Positions 24,953 to 33,508 are shown, counted from the stretch's first letter. The stretch: 64,000 nucleotides of DNA from Planctomycetaceae bacterium (GCA_012719125.1 JAAYAY010000072.1:19462-83461), one strand, 5' to 3'. A program made the numbers and translations. Notes: generated by a model not told the origin, from the letters alone.

Positions 24953-25120
24953 ATGAGCCGGAAACTCATCTATATCGGAATGATCCTCGGCGGCTGGGCG
25001 GGCTGGTGGCTGGGTGATCGCATTGGCTTGGGCCTTATGGGTAGCCTCCTCGTAAGCACTGTGGGTAGCTTCGCCGGTGTGTATCTCGCCTGGCGGCTCA
25101 CGCAAGATTACCTGGACTAA
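24953..25120 (+). CDS. Very small two-helix membrane protein
   Basis: A 55-residue protein with two hydrophobic segments: LIYIGMILGGWAGWWLGDRI and MGSLLVSTVGSFAGVYLAWR. They are rich in glycine, like small helical hairpins. ATG 24953 gives this form; a GTG at 24941 would add four residues. It has no clear family. It ends the four-gene YqjD/YqjE-like group, and a hairpin repeat follows 17 bases after the stop. Confidence 0.65.
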   Translation: MSRKLIYIGMILGGWAGWWLGDRIGLGLMGSLLVSTVGSFAGVYLAWRLTQDYLD

Positions 25121-25137
25121 CATCTTCTCCCTCCGTC

Positions 25138-25157
25138 ATTCCCGCGCAGGCGGGAAT
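25138..25157. repeat. dRS3-like hairpin repeat (ATTCCCGC...GCGGGAAT), copy 1
   Basis: An 8-bp perfect stem ATTCCCGC/GCGGGAAT with loop GCAG, followed by CCAGACACTCGGCAA. The string CGGGAATCCAGACACTCGGC recurs at 30555-30574 with only one arm. The element resembles widespread GTCATTCCCGC...GCGGGAAT repeats. Here it could also end the small membrane operon. Confidence 0.7.
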
Positions 25158-25271
25158 CCAGACACTCGGCAAACAACACTGGCCCAGATCATTCACAAGC
25201 CTCTGTTGATTACTCGTAGTTCGTTGTAGGCAAACAGCCTGAAAACAGACCTCGCAGAGACGCTATGTATT

Positions 25272-25353
25272 GGGTGGCACGCCCAGAACGTAGCGATGGG
25301 CGTGGTGACCCCTGACCATCCACGCCCATCGCTGCGCTCTGAGCGTGCCACCC
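25272..25353. repeat. Large near-perfect inverted repeat, REP/MITE-like
   Basis: Two 34-base arms (25272-25305 and 25320-25353) are inverse complements with three mismatches, around a 14-base loop. Each arm starts or ends in GGGTGGCACGC and contains CGATGGGCGTGG. It lies in the 359-base stretch upstream of the radical SAM gene. The rest of that stretch holds only the dRS3-like repeat and no convincing small gene. Confidence 0.85.
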
Positions 25354-25479
25354 ATGAATCATCCGGGCCACATTCCGGCATTCCGGTTGCTCCAGGGGAA
25401 TAATTTCTGCAACAATGGTATCTAACAACAGAGAGCCCCTTGAGTCGAAAACCATCCGGACTAAGTTCAACGGTGTCCC

Positions 25480-26880
25480 GTGATTGGTCTGCCAGTCGAC
25501 AAACAGTCGGAATGTCCGCGCGTCCGGCCACCGGACTACTCAAACCACCGAGGTGATCGCTGTCTGCTCGTTTGGCGCGATATTCCGCACTGGATGGTCG
25601 TTGATACCGAGTTATACGAGTTACTTCTGAGGCTCGACGGCAGCCGGACCCTGGATCAGGCTTTGGCAGAACTGCGTGTCGCTCGAAGAGAGCGTCGAGC
25701 GGCACGACAGGTGATTGAATCGCTCGGCAAGCGAGGCATCGTCGCCGCCGGCGAGACGGCATTTCCTTCGCCCGCTCATGACGAGACCGAAATCCGTCTC
25801 GAAAACGTTGCCGTCAACCTCACGTCTCGCTGCAATCTGCGCTGCCCGTGCTGCTACAACCTTTCGCGGTTGTCGACGAGTGCTCATGGGGAGTTGGAAC
25901 CTGCCGAGATCATCGCCTTTCTCGATTCCGTGCGACCGGCGCTCAGCGAGCAACCGACTCTGGCGATTCTGGGCGGCGAGCCGTTGCTTCGGCCCGACGC
26001 GCTTGTCGAAGTGGCACGTTGCGCTCGTTCACAGGGTTTCGCGGTCCAGGTTTCGACCAACGGAGTCCTGGTCTCGGCCCCGTTTGCCCGGCGTGCGGCC
26101 GAGATCGGTCTGGAGGTGCAGGTCTCCCTCGACGGCCCCACGGCGGCGATCAACGGGCAACTGCGTCCCGCCGGCAGCTTTGACCAGGCCGTGGAAGGGG
26201 TGCGAACGCTCGTTGAACACGGCGTTGATACGACGATCAGTATGGTATGTCACCAGAGCAGCCTGGAACACCTCGAGGCGTACTACGAACTGGGACTGGA
26301 ATTGGGGGTGAATCAGGTCCGGTTCATCCCGTTGAAACGAATCGGCGGTGCGCTCGACCGGCAGAACATGCCTGTACCGACCCTGGAAATCGTCGAGAAG
26401 GCGAAGTCGCTGTTCGACCGCCGTCCGGAGTTCATTCCGTTGGCCGGCCTGGATGCGTTCTCAATCCTCGCGGGCTCTTGCTCTTGCGGGATTCGCCGAG
26501 TTTCGTGTGGCACGGGCCGGCAGACCGTGCTGCTCGACGCCGACGGTTCACTCTACCCGTGCTTGAACCTGAACCGGCCGGAGTTCTGCCTGGGCAACAT
26601 TCGCAGCTCCCGGTTTGACTTCGCCCGCCTTTGGGCCGAATCACCGGTTCTCCAGCAGGTCCGAGACAGGACCGGCATCGACGACGCCGAATCGGCCTGT
26701 CGAAGCTGCACGGTTCGTTACTGGTGCCTGGGCGGTTGCCGTGGTGAGAACTATGCCGTCTCTGGACGCCTGAACGGCCGAGCGCCCAATTGCCGCGACC
26801 AAAGGGCGGCAATCCTCGAAATGATGTGGATTCTTGCCGAGAGACCCGAGTTGCGGCGGCGTGTGACGCCGCGGTGCTGA
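25480..26880 (+). CDS. Radical SAM/SPASM protein with PqqD-like N-terminal domain
   Basis: A 466-residue enzyme. Residues 10-92 resemble PqqD/RRE peptide-binding domains (VVDTELYELLLRLDGSRTLDQ, ending in LGKRGIVA). The radical SAM core begins with CNLRCPCC, whose Cys118, Cys122 and Cys125 fit CxxxCxxC for a 4Fe-4S cluster and S-adenosylmethionine. LAILGGEPLLRPD supplies the GGE motif. A C-terminal SPASM region holds cysteines in SCGTGRQTVLLDADGSLYPC and CRSCTVRYWCLGGC, likely binding auxiliary clusters. The build matches maturases of ribosomal peptides (PqqE, AnSME relatives). The start is GTG 25480; an in-frame stop lies 18 bases upstream and no ATG fits. No short precursor gene was found next to it; the next gene may be the partner. 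Confidence 0.87.
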   Translation: MIGLPVDKQSECPRVRPPDYSNHRGDRCLLVWRDIPHWMVVDTELYELLLRLDGSRTLDQALAELRVARRERRAARQVIESLGKRGIVAAGETAFPSPAHDETEIRLENVAVNLTSRCNLRCPCCYNLSRLSTSAHGELEPAEIIAFLDSVRPALSEQPTLAILGGEPLLRPDALVEVARCARSQGFAVQVSTNGVLVSAPFARRAAEIGLEVQVSLDGPTAAINGQLRPAGSFDQAVEGVRTLVEHGVDTTISMVCHQSSLEHLEAYYELGLELGVNQVRFIPLKRIGGALDRQNMPVPTLEIVEKAKSLFDRRPEFIPLAGLDAFSILAGSCSCGIRRVSCGTGRQTVLLDADGSLYPCLNLNRPEFCLGNIRSSRFDFARLWAESPVLQQVRDRTGIDDAESACRSCTVRYWCLGGCRGENYAVSGRLNGRAPNCRDQRAAILEMMWILAERPELRRRVTPRC

Positions 26881-26891
26881 AGGGAGGTGGG

Positions 26892-27443
26892 ATGATGAAG
26901 GTCTATGCCGAGAGCCTGGTGCCGCCGAAGGTGCCGTTCATCCACTTGGGCTACGTTGCCATCAAGGGGGCTGTCAGCGGCGCGATCGATTCGGCCCTGG
27001 GGATAGGCGGGCTGCTTCTGGGCGGTGCGATTCTTGCTGCCGCGATCGTTGCCCATAGCCGAACCCCAGGAGGCAACTCGGGCGCCGGCAAGGCCGCGAT
27101 GGTTGTCGGGGCCATCTTTCTGGCATTCGCCGTCGCCTACGGCGGAATCGTCATTTCCTTCAACACCAACGTGAATCAGATTGAGGCGACGATGGACAGA
27201 ATGCAGGGGATCGCCGAGAAGATGCAGGAACAAATTGCGGCAGGAGAATCCGTTCCGACGAGCATGGAGGCGATCCAGAGCCGATTGGGTTTGTCGGACA
27301 GCGACATGCTCGACTCATGGGGGCATCCGCTCACCATGCGGCAGGAAGCAGATGATGACGTCTCCCTGACCTTACTCGTCAGCGCAGGCGCCGACGGCCG
27401 CATGGAGACCTCCGACGACTTCGATTTTCCGATCAATCCATAG
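26892..27443 (+). CDS. Membrane protein with pseudopilin-like (GspG-type) C-terminus
   Basis: A 183-residue protein starting 11 bases after the radical SAM stop with GGAGG just upstream, so translated from the same message. Two hydrophobic segments occur at about residues 28-55 (GIGGLLLGGAILAAAIVAH) and 63-90 (AAMVVGAIFLAFAVAYGGIV). A helix (QIEATMDRMQGIAEKMQEQI) and a C-terminal domain with DSWGHPLTMRQ and SAGADGRMETSDDF follow. The D-WG-P plus S-G-DG-T-DD pattern is that of the major pseudopilin GspG. The N-terminus is not a classical prepilin signal. Starts at 26892 and 26895 are both possible. It may be the target or membrane partner of the radical SAM enzyme (inference). Confidence 0.7.
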   Translation: MMKVYAESLVPPKVPFIHLGYVAIKGAVSGAIDSALGIGGLLLGGAILAAAIVAHSRTPGGNSGAGKAAMVVGAIFLAFAVAYGGIVISFNTNVNQIEATMDRMQGIAEKMQEQIAAGESVPTSMEAIQSRLGLSDSDMLDSWGHPLTMRQEADDDVSLTLLVSAGADGRMETSDDFDFPINP

Positions 27444-27450
27444 TCGAAGT

Positions 27451-28635
27451 TCACCGACCGGCACGCGGTCCGCTTCCCTGTCCCCCGCTGCTCCGGATTT
27501 CCCGGACGACCTCAGACAGCGATTCCGGCTCCTCGAACAGCTCGAATCGCACGTCTCCAAGTCCTTCACGCACGGCCGTGAACCGAGGGCCGTCGCCGGC
27601 CTCGCCGGTCACGTTGCGGATGAACAGGCCGACCACTTGCCCGGCGTGCTTCCGGGCGACCTTGGCGTAGATCTCGGGGTCCTGTTCCCCCGAGTCGCCC
27701 ACGAGGATGAAACGCCGCTGCGGATAGGCCGCCAGGATCGCTTCAATGGCCGGTAGCTTGTGGGCCTCTTGCGACACGAGCACGGTGGCCATCGACCGGA
27801 CCTTCAAGCGAAACCGCTTCAGATGCATTGAACCCTTGGGAAATCCCTCGTCCTCCAGAAACTCGGCCAGCGGCAGGTAGAGCTGCCAGGGACTGCCCGA
27901 CACATAGTGAAAGGCCATCCCCTGCTCGGCCGAGCGGCCAAACAACCCCGGCATGCCGGCCACGGGCTGGAACTTCCGCAGAAACGTGTTGGCGAGCAGC
28001 GCCTTGCGATCGCCCACGGCGCTGTGTTTGATCGTGTCGTCGATATCCGAAATGATCGACAGGCCCGCCGGCTCGATCAGTTGCACCCGCCCCTGGAACC
28101 GCCGTTCGTCCGACCGCGGCATCACGGCCTCGAACGGGAGCCACCGGCCGTCCTTGTCGGTCTCAACAAGCTGCTTGACGTCGTCGTCGGCAAGCAGGAG
28201 CGTCGCCTGAAAGTGACCGTTGGCCTCCGAAGTGCCCGCGGCATACGCTCGATCTCCAATCCGAACAAAGATCTCCTTTCCCCCTTCGTTATCGACCAGA
28301 AACAGCCGCAGCCGGCGGTCCAGAAACTCCGACTTGACGCCGTCCGCCTCCAATCCCAGCGTCTTGCGAACCGAGACCGCCACCGCTCCCCGCCGCCATG
28401 AATCCTCTTCCGGCTCGTAGACGATCCCATGAATCGGCAGTCTCCACGTGCCGTGCTTCTCGTCGTAGCTGCCGCAAGTCCGATAGAAGACCACCTCCTC
28501 GTCGGCACGGATAGAAGAGCGGACCGTCCCCAGTTCCTTGGTCACCGACTGGTCCTCCGGCGGTTCAGCGCCCGCTCCGTACTCCGCCGACAGCAGCAGA
28601 GCGATTGTCGCCAGGAGTCGGAAGTTTGGGTGCAT
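27451..28635 (-). CDS. App1-family phosphatase (DUF2183), exported
   Basis: A 394-residue protein with a signal peptide (MHPNFRLLATIALLLSAEYG). An N-terminal beta domain is followed by an App1-like catalytic domain. The HAD-type motif SDIDDTIKHS (DxDxT, about residues 192-201) carries the nucleophilic Asp. YVSGSPWQLYLPLAEFLE is motif II (SGSP), and FILVGDSGEQDPEIYAKVA is the acidic motif. These are diagnostic for the phosphatidate-phosphatase App1/DUF2183 family. The signal peptide implies a periplasmic role, perhaps on lipid phosphates, but the substrate is unknown. It converges with the pseudopilin-like gene, with seven bases between the stops. Confidence 0.88.
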   Translation of the reverse strand: MHPNFRLLATIALLLSAEYGAGAEPPEDQSVTKELGTVRSSIRADEEVVFYRTCGSYDEKHGTWRLPIHGIVYEPEEDSWRRGAVAVSVRKTLGLEADGVKSEFLDRRLRLFLVDNEGGKEIFVRIGDRAYAAGTSEANGHFQATLLLADDDVKQLVETDKDGRWLPFEAVMPRSDERRFQGRVQLIEPAGLSIISDIDDTIKHSAVGDRKALLANTFLRKFQPVAGMPGLFGRSAEQGMAFHYVSGSPWQLYLPLAEFLEDEGFPKGSMHLKRFRLKVRSMATVLVSQEAHKLPAIEAILAAYPQRRFILVGDSGEQDPEIYAKVARKHAGQVVGLFIRNVTGEAGDGPRFTAVREGLGDVRFELFEEPESLSEVVREIRSSGGQGSGPRAGR

Positions 28636-28909
28636 TGGGTCGCTCGCGTCGGCGTGGAGTGGGTTGTCTGCCCGTATTCTAGCCCGTCAGCCGCATGGCG
28701 AGAAAGGAGTTGAGTCGCGGGGATCTCTTCGGTGTCGACTATGCCGGAGGGAATGGGTAGCCGTGTGGATCGCGTGGGATTTACCTGGGGGCGGGGGAAG
28801 GTACGGACCGTTTGATTCCGCGGTGCCTTGATTCGACGATCGGTGGTTTTTCGAGGTGTCCCGAAAGACCTGCAACTGGATGTGACTCTGACACCAGAAA
28901 TCGGCCCCA

Positions 28910-29608
28910 TCAAGCCTGGGGCTTTTGGAACACTGATTCGACTCCGAATCGCCTCTCTCCATCCGGCCCCAGCTTGAGCGGAGCTTTCTCAGGTAGTGAG
29001 CCTGAGTCGGTCGATTGCGAATCCCGTTCTGTGCTCATGTCTACCTTTGGCACGAACAGCGGATCACGTGTCTTTGACCGATAGAAGAAGAACATCCATG
29101 CGTAGAGCCAGCCGTAGAGTACAAGATATATTACCTGGAAAACCCCGAAAGCGACGAAGCGGCGAAACAGGTCCGCTTCAACGGGGTGAGATACATAGCG
29201 GAGGACAGAGAAATACATGTCCATCCCATCAACGAAGTATGCGAGTGGAAGCAACTTGGTCATTGCCCAACGTGCTCGTCGGCTTACACACACAAGGCCC
29301 AGCGTTACAGGTGTCCAGAACAGGAATCTCCCTGTGCTGACAATCAACCACGTCCAGACCGTCGCTTGAAGTGGCAGTAGCGAAGCAGTGAGGTGGAGTT
29401 CCTGGGATCGCACCGTTATCTCATCAAGAAGAACAATATCCAGCACGGCGCGCATGTTCCGAAAGGCGGACAAGTGAAGGAATACCGTGCTCGCGACGAA
29501 GAACGCGTGGACCAGCGTGGTTCGTGATGAAGCGTTGGTTTTCCGAGCGGCCACCAGAGCGCAAGAGCCGATCAGAAGAGCGAAGAACGTGTGGTAAAGC
29601 AGGCTCAT
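28910..29608 (-). CDS. Membrane protein of unknown function
   Basis: A 232-residue protein with about five or six hydrophobic segments: residues 4-21, 33-50, 58-66, 80-110 (ATVWTWLIVSTGRFLFWTPVT), 118-130 and 150-175 (VAFGVFQVIYLVLYGWLYAW). The charged C-terminal tail (residues 180-232) is probably cytoplasmic. No family motif is recognised. Codon use is less GC-rich at third positions than in its neighbours, which hints at acquired DNA. The flanking 274-base (28636-28909) and 270-base (29609-29878) spacers hold no recognisable feature. Confidence 0.6.
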   Translation of the reverse strand: MSLLYHTFFALLIGSCALVAARKTNASSRTTLVHAFFVASTVFLHLSAFRNMRAVLDIVLLDEITVRSQELHLTASLLPLQATVWTWLIVSTGRFLFWTPVTLGLVCVSRRARWAMTKLLPLAYFVDGMDMYFSVLRYVSHPVEADLFRRFVAFGVFQVIYLVLYGWLYAWMFFFYRSKTRDPLFVPKVDMSTERDSQSTDSGSLPEKAPLKLGPDGERRFGVESVFQKPQA

Positions 29609-29878
29609 CGTTTCTAGCTCGTTTGGCTGATCATGTGAGCGGAGATCGAAGTCAGTTCAGGATGGGGGCAACAGTCTCGTTCCGAGAAAACGTCAAATCG
29701 CCTTCACTGCGCCGGGTCAACTCCGGACATCGCACGGGCCGGTGGGCCTGGGCAGAATCGGTCCATGCCAAGGCGTTGCCGAATCGTGGACGACCGCAAA
29801 AGACCTCTTGCGGCAGAGCCACCCAGGTTGCCAGAACCTGGGCCACCAGCGAAACCTTGCAGCGTTGGGCGACAAGCG

Positions 29879-30370
29879 TCAGTCATCGTTTGGGCCGAAG
29901 GAAAGGATCCTGGGGCCGTTGTCGTCATCATCCACTGGCCCCCCGAACTCATCGAGGCCATATTCCGCGAGTAGATCACCGAGGCTGCCAAATGCCTCGA
30001 TTCGCACGACGACTTCAGGGTCGGCCTGACCGCTTCGAATGAACCCTATTGGGCCATCGGAGTCATCGTGGCTGATTTCCCAATCAACTCGGTGATCTCG
30101 CGACAATTGGCACAAAACGTCCAAAGCATCTTGCACGGTGCCGTCAGGCAAGCCTTCTGACATGGCTGAGGCGACGTCATCGGGATGGGGCATGAAATTC
30201 GGTTTGCTGCCCCCCATCATGTGGCCGTCATCGTCACCGCCGAAAAAAGACACAGGTTCGCAACTCAGCCATGTGCGCCCACGGCAGAGTTTCGTGCAGC
30301 TTGCATCGATCGCTACTCGCGTTGACGGGTCAACCGGTTCGGTGGTTCGATAGTAGACCGTGAATCCCAC
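29879..30370 (-). CDS. Conserved-type cytoplasmic protein (TVYYRT...SFF family)
   Basis: A 163-residue soluble protein that I know only as a hypothetical family: VGFTVYYRTTEPVDPSTR at the start, then GRTWLSCEPVSFF, GGSKPNFMPHPDDVASA and LDVLCQLSRDHRVDWEISHD, ending in acidic DDDDNGPRILSFG. The GTG at 30370 is used because conservation of the family appears to start at GFTVYYRT; an upstream in-frame ATG at 30505 would add 45 low-complexity residues. Asp/His-rich segments could bind metal, but no catalytic motif is known. No operon partner. Confidence 0.7.
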   Translation of the reverse strand: MGFTVYYRTTEPVDPSTRVAIDASCTKLCRGRTWLSCEPVSFFGGDDDGHMMGGSKPNFMPHPDDVASAMSEGLPDGTVQDALDVLCQLSRDHRVDWEISHDDSDGPIGFIRSGQADPEVVVRIEAFGSLGDLLAEYGLDEFGGPVDDDDNGPRILSFGPNDD

Positions 30371-30695
30371 AGTATGTTCCTTGAATGCGGAGTCTGGTGC
30401 GGCATGGGGTTTGCTATCTGGTGATTCTAGCAGACGAGGGGAAATGCGAGAAGCAGTTTCTGGTGAGTTGAGGCTGGGATGCCGACCGTCTGCGGGGAGT
30501 CCCATCGAACCTTCGGTTCTCGATTTCGCAAATCACCTCGTTACTGTCACCCAGCCGGGAATCCAGACACTCGGCAACCCCCAGGAACTATACGACCACT
30601 CTCTCGATTCACTTCACGAGTAGCCTCCGGCGCGTGGCCCCGACTCATCCCTCCACGCACCCCTCTCACTCATCCGGGGGTGTTCAAAAAACCTC

Positions 30696-30731
30696 TTGAC
30701 TTTCGCGGCTCAATATGTATACTAACGTACA
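30696..30731 (+). promoter_or_regulatory. Orphan consensus-like promoter with TGTA-N8-TACA operator
   Basis: TTGACT (30696-30701), 16 bases, TATACT (30718-30723): two five-of-six matches to sigma70. The inverted repeat TGTATACTAACGTACA (30716-30731) covers the -10, as a repressor site would. No recognised gene lies downstream on this strand for more than 7 kb except the possible micro-ORF at 30779. Confidence 0.5.
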
Positions 30732-30773
30732 CTTGTGAGTAATACCCTTCTTCTGCGCCACAAGAACTGCGCG

Positions 30774-30830
30774 CAACAATGTCAACAACGCAAACAACGC
30801 AAACAATGACAACAATGCAAAGAACGCAGC
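30774..30830 (+). repeat. Period-9 array (CAAACAACG)n
   Basis: Six imperfect units: CAACAATGT, CAACAACG, CAAACAACG, CAAACAATG, ACAACAATG and CAAAGAACG. Bases are almost free of T apart from TG, a strong strand asymmetry. If translated from ATG 30779 the array would give Thr/Gln repeats. Confidence 0.7.
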
Positions 30831-30982
30831 CAACACCGTATTCACCACGCCCACAACAACTCCCCTGCCGACCCGAGATATTGGCAGAATCGATCACGCG
30901 TTGACCAACTCTCGACCCCATCTTTCTGTCATCAATCTTTCTGTCCGAGACCCCCTTGTACTACCTCCGACCCAGTTCCCCC

Positions 30983-33508
30983 TCACCCGCCGCACTGCTT
31001 CAGAAGCGCCAGAAAATCGCCCTTCAGCTTCGCGCCGCCCATCTCGGGGTGAAGAAGCTGAACCAGCGCGATGATCTTCCGCGTCTGCTCCGGGTTGCCC
31101 AACCGGTAATGAAGCAAGGCAACCGAGTACTTCGCCCGATACCAGCGCGGCGTCGCCGGAGACGAGCGCTTTTCGATCGTCCGCCACAGGCTGAGCGCCC
31201 GCTCCACCGAACGGCGATCGTTGGCCAACGTCAGCATGCCGGCCAGCTCTTCCTGAACGGCCCCGTCGTCGGGGTGCTTCTGGCCAAGCTGTTCGTAGAC
31301 CGCCAGGGCGTCGGCGGTCCGTCCGGCGTCGCGCAGGGCTCGCGCCGAAAGCCGCTGGAGCGTGAGAAGCTGATCGGCCGTGAACAGATCGGCCTGGCGG
31401 CGGAGCAGATCGATCGTCTGCAGTTGAAGACTGGCCAGCTCGCCGCGAACCTCCGGGCTCGCCTCAGTGGCCAGGCCGGCCAGCCCTTCGAGCACGGCCA
31501 GCAGCCGCTCCTTCGATCCCCCGGAGATCTGGTCGAGCAGTGTGGCCGCTTCAAGCCGCCGCCCTTGTCCGGCCAGGGCGCAAACCCGCAACGACTGGGC
31601 CGCCGATCGCCACTCCTCCGGCGCCTCGGTCGTCCCGGAAAGCGCGGCAACCAGCAGTTCTTCCGCCCGATCGAACCCTCGAGCCTTGCCGTGAAGCCAG
31701 AACTCGGCGGCTTCCAGCACGGCCTGCCGGGCCAGCGGGCTCCAGCGTTCCGGCGGACGCCCGTCCGGCCGGAGCACCAGCGACTCGAACCAGCGGGCCG
31801 CTTCCTGGGCGATCGGCTCGACCGGCTCCGCCGCCTCGCGAGCCTCTTCCAGCCGATTCCGGTAGCACTCGTGCACGGCCCCGATCACTTCGCCGAATCG
31901 ATCGAAGTCCGGCGCGATCTGCTGGTAAAGCGCGATTGCGTCCTGCCATTTCGATTGCGATTGAAGCACGCGGGCGAGCTGCCACCGTGCGCTGTCGGCA
32001 GTCGTGCTGGTGGGCCACAATCGCAGGTGCTCCTGCAAGAGTCCGACGAAGGCGTCGAACGCGCCGGGCGCTTCGGACTGAGCGATTTCGGCGGCCTCCC
32101 GGATTGCCAGTTGATGGGCCTCGGGGGCCTTGGTATTGGCGGCACAGGCCGCGGCCAAATCGCGATAGCGTTTGAGAGCCTCGGCATGCCGTCTGCGCTG
32201 GCGCTCGATCGTGGCGGCCAGGAAGGCATACTGGAAGGCCCCGGCCGAATCGTTCTGCTGGCGAGCCAGGTCGGCCGCTTCGTCGTAGGTGGCAAGGGCC
32301 TCGTCAAACTGGCCGCTCAAGTAGGCATTCTCGGCCGCTTGAGCCCACATCTCCAGGCTCCCGCCGCCCGGCCCCGTTTTCAGCGAGTTGGCCAGGAGCA
32401 GCTTCGTCCGGCGGCTCCAATAAGGACCGTGGACTTCCGCAATCCGCTCGGCCAGGGCCACGGCTGCCTTCTGCCACTGCTCGGCCGTTTCTTTTTGCCC
32501 GCCTGCCTCGGCCGCCTGCCACGCCGCCAGGGCGGCTTCCAGCCGGGCAAAATCGAGCTCGGGAGTGGAAAGCCCGCGAATCTGGTTGGCCTCCCGAACG
32601 GCATTCTCCAGGTCGCCGCCGGCCAGCGCCAGCCGAATTCCCTCGGCCGTCAATCGGTCCGACAACTGGCCGCTCGGTCCAAGTGCCTTTGCCGCTTCGA
32701 TCTTGGCGGCGGCCGCAGGATAATCCTTGAGGAGTCGCAGACAAACGATCTCGTCGATCCGGCTCGGCCACGACAGCGGCTCCTTCGGATCGAGCTTGGC
32801 CAGATCGTCGAGCAGGGCCACCGCCTGAGTCAGAGCGTTGGCTCGATCGGGGCTGTCCTCGGGATAGCAGAGTGCCTGATTTCGCAGCGCCCGGGCAGTC
32901 TGATACTGAATCTGCTTCTGCAGCGTCGCCAGTTGGTAGAGGGTCAGTTCGCCCGGCGTCTCGCTTCGCTGCCGCCCCGGCATGCTCCGTTCTCGCAGGG
33001 TATCGGCCACGTGCCGGCCCAGTTCTTCCAGCGTGCGCAGGGTGTCGCGCAGCAGGATGCGTGCCTCTTCGAGCCGGGGCCGGCCGTCGACCAGCACTTC
33101 GGCCTCCTGCCGGCCCAGTTCTCCCCGCGCCACCTGGGCCAGGGCCCCCTGGGTTCGGACCAGGTAGAGACGCGGATGCTCCGGATACTGATCGGCGAAC
33201 TGATCGGTGACCTCCCACGCCCGGCGCCAATACTCCTCTCGCTCGTCGGGCGGAGCATACAGCGCCCGGTCGACCAGCGTGACCGACAGCTCGGCCACCA
33301 ACTCGCTGCGGCGGACGTCCGACAAGCCCTCTTCCGCAAGTCGGCTCAGGCAGTAGTTTTCGGCCAGTTGGTAGAGACCACGCTCTCTCAAACCGGCCAG
33401 GAACCTGGCATCGTCCCAGTCGTCGGCGATGACCGGACCGGCGAGGGAAGCAAGCAGGATTACCAGCAGTGGCACACGGTGTTTCACACGCAAGGGCTCC
33501 AGATACAT
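30983..33508 (-). CDS. Large exported TPR protein, last gene of ExbBD cluster
   Basis: An 841-residue protein with a signal peptide (PLLVILLASLAGPVIADD). It is nearly all helical with TPR-type repeats, for example LYQLAENYCLSRLAEEGL, FDEALATYDEAADLARQQ, DAIALYQQIAPDFDRFGEV and TADALAVYEQLGQKHPDDG. It probably acts as a periplasmic protein-binding scaffold. The start at ATG 33508 places the signal peptide at the N-terminus. It lies 61 bases after the second exbD on the same strand and is the last of six co-directional genes. No enzymatic motif was seen. It may link the ExbB/ExbD motor to a cell-envelope partner (inference from context). Confidence 0.82.
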   Translation of the reverse strand: MYLEPLRVKHRVPLLVILLASLAGPVIADDWDDARFLAGLRERGLYQLAENYCLSRLAEEGLSDVRRSELVAELSVTLVDRALYAPPDEREEYWRRAWEVTDQFADQYPEHPRLYLVRTQGALAQVARGELGRQEAEVLVDGRPRLEEARILLRDTLRTLEELGRHVADTLRERSMPGRQRSETPGELTLYQLATLQKQIQYQTARALRNQALCYPEDSPDRANALTQAVALLDDLAKLDPKEPLSWPSRIDEIVCLRLLKDYPAAAAKIEAAKALGPSGQLSDRLTAEGIRLALAGGDLENAVREANQIRGLSTPELDFARLEAALAAWQAAEAGGQKETAEQWQKAAVALAERIAEVHGPYWSRRTKLLLANSLKTGPGGGSLEMWAQAAENAYLSGQFDEALATYDEAADLARQQNDSAGAFQYAFLAATIERQRRRHAEALKRYRDLAAACAANTKAPEAHQLAIREAAEIAQSEAPGAFDAFVGLLQEHLRLWPTSTTADSARWQLARVLQSQSKWQDAIALYQQIAPDFDRFGEVIGAVHECYRNRLEEAREAAEPVEPIAQEAARWFESLVLRPDGRPPERWSPLARQAVLEAAEFWLHGKARGFDRAEELLVAALSGTTEAPEEWRSAAQSLRVCALAGQGRRLEAATLLDQISGGSKERLLAVLEGLAGLATEASPEVRGELASLQLQTIDLLRRQADLFTADQLLTLQRLSARALRDAGRTADALAVYEQLGQKHPDDGAVQEELAGMLTLANDRRSVERALSLWRTIEKRSSPATPRWYRAKYSVALLHYRLGNPEQTRKIIALVQLLHPEMGGAKLKGDFLALLKQCGG

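Larger units (their letters stand above)
30371..30982. other. Gene-poor spacer with orphan promoter, repeats and a possible micro-ORF
   Basis: 612 bases with no convincing conserved gene. It contains the partial dRS3-like copy near 30555, a strong sigma70-like promoter at 30696-30723 and a period-9 array at 30774-30830. A 41-codon reading frame at 30779-30904 (MSTTQTTQTMTTMQRTQ...) overlaps the array and cannot be judged real from sequence alone. Confidence 0.5.

Noticed and set aside
30670..30921. 83-codon minus-strand frame rich in Val and Cys
   Set aside because: Produced by translating the period-9 array backwards; no ribosome site and no conserved features.
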